Source: Roseomonas sp. GC11
GTDB lineage: Bacteria > Pseudomonadota > Alphaproteobacteria > Acetobacterales > Acetobacteraceae
Length of the DNA: 64,000 bases
NCBI RefSeq assembly: GCF_024437745.1
Contig: NZ_JANFNY010000006.1
Location: 17,757 to 81,756, forward strand
Direction of reading: 5' to 3'
The position numbers and the translations under genes were made by a program. Under the pieces are notes generated by a model. That model was given only the letters and a program-made list of their open reading frames with translations. It was not told the DNA's origin and made no database searches. This document shows positions 62,146 to 64,000 of the stretch, one piece after another. Positions within the stretch are counted from its first letter, which is position 1; the number at the start of each line of letters is the position of its first letter.

Positions 62146-62194
62146 GGGGGCTTTGCCCCCTCAAACTCCCCCAGCAGGGGACAGGGTCCCCTGC
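62142..62194. repeat. Family B palindrome pair (B6)
   Basis: TTGAGGGGGC-TTT-GCCCCCTCAA (62142-62164) includes the mtnA stop codon; GCAGGGGAC-AGG-GTCCCCTGC follows (62174-62194). Between co-directional genes. Confidence 0.82.
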
Positions 62195-62385
62195 ACCCGC
62201 CTTCAGTGAAACTCTCTACAACAGGTAGTGGCTGGCACTACCAGGAGGGGGTGGGGCGGCAGGAAGGGCAAGGCTCCGCGCGGCATGGGCGGCGGGGCTT
62301 GGCCGGCGCCCTGGCCTTTTGCACGCTTCTTGCAGACCGCACGGCCATTCCGGCCGATCTGGGCCTTCCAGGAGTGTGACTCGCG

Positions 62386-63225
62386 ATGCGTTCCTTCGCC
62401 TTTGCCCTTCTTTGTGCCGTGCCGCTCGCTTTCGGGGCAGCCGCCCAGGCGCAGGAACCGCTGCGCAGCGCGGTGGACGGCACTTTCGCCCCGCATGCCT
62501 TCCCCAAGCTCGATGGTGGCGTGCAGGGCTTCAACGTCGATCTCTTCACCGAGGTGGCCAAGCGCCTCGGCCGCCCCATCACCATCGACAGCGCCAGCTT
62601 CTCCGGCCTCGTCCCCGCGCTGAATGCCGGGCGCTATGACTTCCTCGCCGCGCCCGTGACCGTCACGCCGGAGCGCGCCGAGAACCTGCTCTTCACCGAG
62701 GGCTATCTCTACACCGAGTTCCAGTTCGGCATCCGCAAGGGCTCGGCGCCGATCCGTTCGCTGGAGGATCTGCGCGGCAAGACCGTCGCCGTGAACAAGG
62801 GCTCCGCCTACGACGCCTGGGCGCAGAAGAACGCCGCCACCTATGGCTTCACCGCGCAGACCTTCGACAGCCAGCCGGATGCGGTGCAGGCCGTGGTCTC
62901 GGGCCGCGTCTATGCCACGCTGGGCGGCAACACCGTCATCCGCTACGCCGCCACGCGCACGCCGATGCTGGTGCCGGACTTCGCCATCAAGGAGACCCGC
63001 GCCCATTGGGCCGCGCCCTTCCGCAAGGACAATGTGGCGCTCCGCAACGCGGTCGAGAATGTGCTGGAGTGCATGAAGAAGGACGGCAGCCTGGCTGCCC
63101 TCTCGGAGAAGTGGTTCGGCATCAAGCCCGCGGCGGATGACGCCGAGAACACCCCCTTCCCCGGCTATGGCGTGCCCGGCCTGCCTGGCTACGACCCCAC
63201 CCCGCACGAGCTCCGCTGCAACTGA
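62386..63225 (+). CDS. Family 3 extracellular solute-binding protein (amino acid ABC type)
   Basis: 279-residue periplasmic binding protein. A signal peptide (MRSFAFALLCAVPLAFGAAA, cleavage after AQAQ) precedes a bilobal domain with FNVDLFTEVAKRLGR, PVTVTPERAENLLFTEGY and LRGKTVAVNKGSAYD. Family 3 proteins bind polar amino acids or similar. No permease or ATPase gene is next to it, so it is an orphan receptor. Its promoter region (62195-62385) shows no clear motif. Confidence 0.9.
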   Translation: MRSFAFALLCAVPLAFGAAAQAQEPLRSAVDGTFAPHAFPKLDGGVQGFNVDLFTEVAKRLGRPITIDSASFSGLVPALNAGRYDFLAAPVTVTPERAENLLFTEGYLYTEFQFGIRKGSAPIRSLEDLRGKTVAVNKGSAYDAWAQKNAATYGFTAQTFDSQPDAVQAVVSGRVYATLGGNTVIRYAATRTPMLVPDFAIKETRAHWAAPFRKDNVALRNAVENVLECMKKDGSLAALSEKWFGIKPAADDAENTPFPGYGVPGLPGYDPTPHELRCN

Positions 63226-63310
63226 TTTTTCCGTTGGCGTCCCACGCCTGACCTGACGCGGGACGCCCAACTGAAAAAAGTTTTTTGGTTCTTTTTTCCA
63301 AAAAAGAACC
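63226..63310. terminator. Family A composite palindrome (A8), bidirectional terminator
   Basis: Directly after the stop codon of the binding protein gene and 15 bp from the convergent rhodanese stop. T-run, central GC palindrome at 63236-63267 (GGCGTCCC/GGGACGCC outer arms), then GGTTCTTTTTT/AAAAAAGAACC at 63287-63310. The CTTC hairpin is missing. Confidence 0.78.
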
Positions 63311-63325
63311 GCTTCCTGGGCTCTC

Positions 63326-63739
63326 TCAGCGCTGGCGCCAGGGCAGCCCTTCCGCCTTCCACCCGGCGACGAGGCCGCGATGGCCTTCCGCATCCGGCGG
63401 CCCCTCGAAGCCATCGGCGATGTTGAAGACCTGGGCGAAGCCCGCCGCCTGGGCCGCCTGCGCCGCCGCGAGGCTGCGCGCGCCGGAGCGGCAGAGGAAA
63501 TAGATCTTGTTCAGCGGCGTCACCCCCGCCTTGCGCAGGTAGTCGGCGAAGGCGCCGTTCACCTGCATCGAGGGATAGACCTGCCAGGGGATGAGCACCG
63601 GCTGCTTGCCGGCCTCGGAGAGATCGGGCAGGCCGACGAAATTCCACTCGGCATCGGTGCGCACATCGACCAGCACGGCCTCGGGGTCGCTGCGCAGCGC
63701 GTCCCAGGTGGCGCGCGGGGGAATATCGGCAACGCTCAT
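63326..63739 (-). CDS. Rhodanese-like sulfurtransferase
   Basis: 137-residue single rhodanese domain. The active-site Cys is in FLCRSGARS, and VLVDVRTDAEW is the family's CH2A-type block. It probably moves sulfur from thiosulfate or a persulfide in the cytosol. GGAGGAA lies six bases before ATG 63739. Divergent from the ParA-type gene. Confidence 0.9.
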   Translation of the reverse strand: MSVADIPPRATWDALRSDPEAVLVDVRTDAEWNFVGLPDLSEAGKQPVLIPWQVYPSMQVNGAFADYLRKAGVTPLNKIYFLCRSGARSLAAAQAAQAAGFAQVFNIADGFEGPPDAEGHRGLVAGWKAEGLPWRQR

Positions 63740-63859
63740 GGCGTTCCTCCGGTTCGGTGACTCTTCCTTAGTGTGGGGTGGGCAGGGCCCTGCGTCCATG
63801 CTGGCCGGACCGGCCCGCACAGGGCAGGATGCATGCGAGAGAAAAAGCAGGAGGACAGG

Positions 63860-64000
63860 ATGGCCTTCGTCGTGGCCGTGGCGCAACGCAAGGGCGGAGC
63901 CGGCAAGTCGACCGTGGCGGCCACGCTGGCCACCACCCTGGCCGTGGCCGGGCGCCCCGTGGCGCTGCTGGACAGCGACCCGCAGCAGAGCCTGGCCCGC
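63860..64000 (+). CDS. ParA/MinD-type ATPase, 5' part only
   Basis: First 47 codons of a gene cut by the window edge. FVVAVAQRKGGAGKSTVAATLA is a deviant Walker A motif (short form KGGAGKST), and ALLDSDPQQS matches the Walker A' aspartate strand of ParA-family proteins. GGAGGA sits immediately upstream of the start. Partition, chromosome positioning (MipZ-like) or a cellulose-synthesis type role cannot be told apart from this fragment. Confidence 0.85.
   Translation, partial: MAFVVAVAQRKGGAGKSTVAATLATTLAVAGRPVALLDSDPQQSLAR

Overview
This 64 kb window is a chromosomal stretch of a very GC-rich alphaproteobacterium. Its gene families and gene neighbourhoods (rpiB-glyA-nrdR-rib-nusB-thiL, secG-pyrG-eno-ftsB, a bamE/ubiquinol-cytochrome c chaperone/yceD block, HWE kinase, Bug-type solute receptor) best fit the Acetobacteraceae, perhaps a Roseomonas-like organism; this placement is inference from content, since no rRNA or phylogenetic marker was compared. 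I found about 60 protein genes and no rRNA, tRNA, CRISPR array, transposase, prophage or origin. The last gene runs off the right edge.

Layout. 0.1-4.5 kb: an SRAP DNA-protein-crosslink protein, a flavin monooxygenase-like gene translationally coupled to 5-hydroxyisourate hydrolase, and a divergent GHKL-ATPase gene. 4.5-8.3 kb: a Bug/TctC solute receptor damaged by an apparent assembly artefact, a divergent FCD-type GntR regulator with a perfect operator-like palindrome, and a sugar-acid dehydratase. 8.3-19 kb: a guanidine-II (mini-ykkC) riboswitch in front of a SugE/GdnC guanidinium exporter, a malate:quinone oxidoreductase with a Tat-like leader, an amidohydrolase/carbamoylase, an L,D-transpeptidase with a DUF882 peptidase, a class III aminotransferase, an FkbM methyltransferase, yceD, a bc1 assembly chaperone and bamE. 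19-28 kb: a long leftward run rpiB-glyA-nrdR-GNAT-ribD-ribE-ribB-ribH-nusB-thiL-MFS, mostly with overlapping stops and starts. 28-38 kb: hemB, a YXWGXW lipoprotein, an esterase lipoprotein, an aldehyde dehydrogenase, an HWE histidine kinase with a degenerate receiver domain, and an AmpG-like permease. 38-46 kb: a Fur-box-preceded TonB siderophore receptor with an esterase, smpB, dapA, then slt-pgpA-pncC-secG. 46-56 kb: pyrG, a CHASE-GGDEF diguanylate cyclase, eno, ftsB, a yeiE-like regulator opposite yeiH, a racemase, DUF983 and UPF0262. 56-64 kb: a three-gene operon of two polysaccharide pyruvyl-transferase family proteins and a tandem alpha/beta-hydrolase protein of unknown function, then mtnA, a solute-binding protein, a rhodanese and the start of a ParA-type ATPase.

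The strongest non-coding signal is a modular palindrome element of about 90-120 bp (family A): a GC-rich inverted repeat flanked by U-tracts and by two AT-rich hairpins. It fills 8 of the 9 convergent gene gaps longer than 50 bp, often only 3-25 bp from both stop codons, and is best read as a standardised bidirectional terminator. A second family (B), a mosaic of five short hairpins, occurs in convergent, co-directional and divergent gaps alike and behaves like a dispersed REP-type repeat. Two further long palindromes lie in divergent gaps. Many long open frames antisense to real genes were discarded as GC-bias artefacts.
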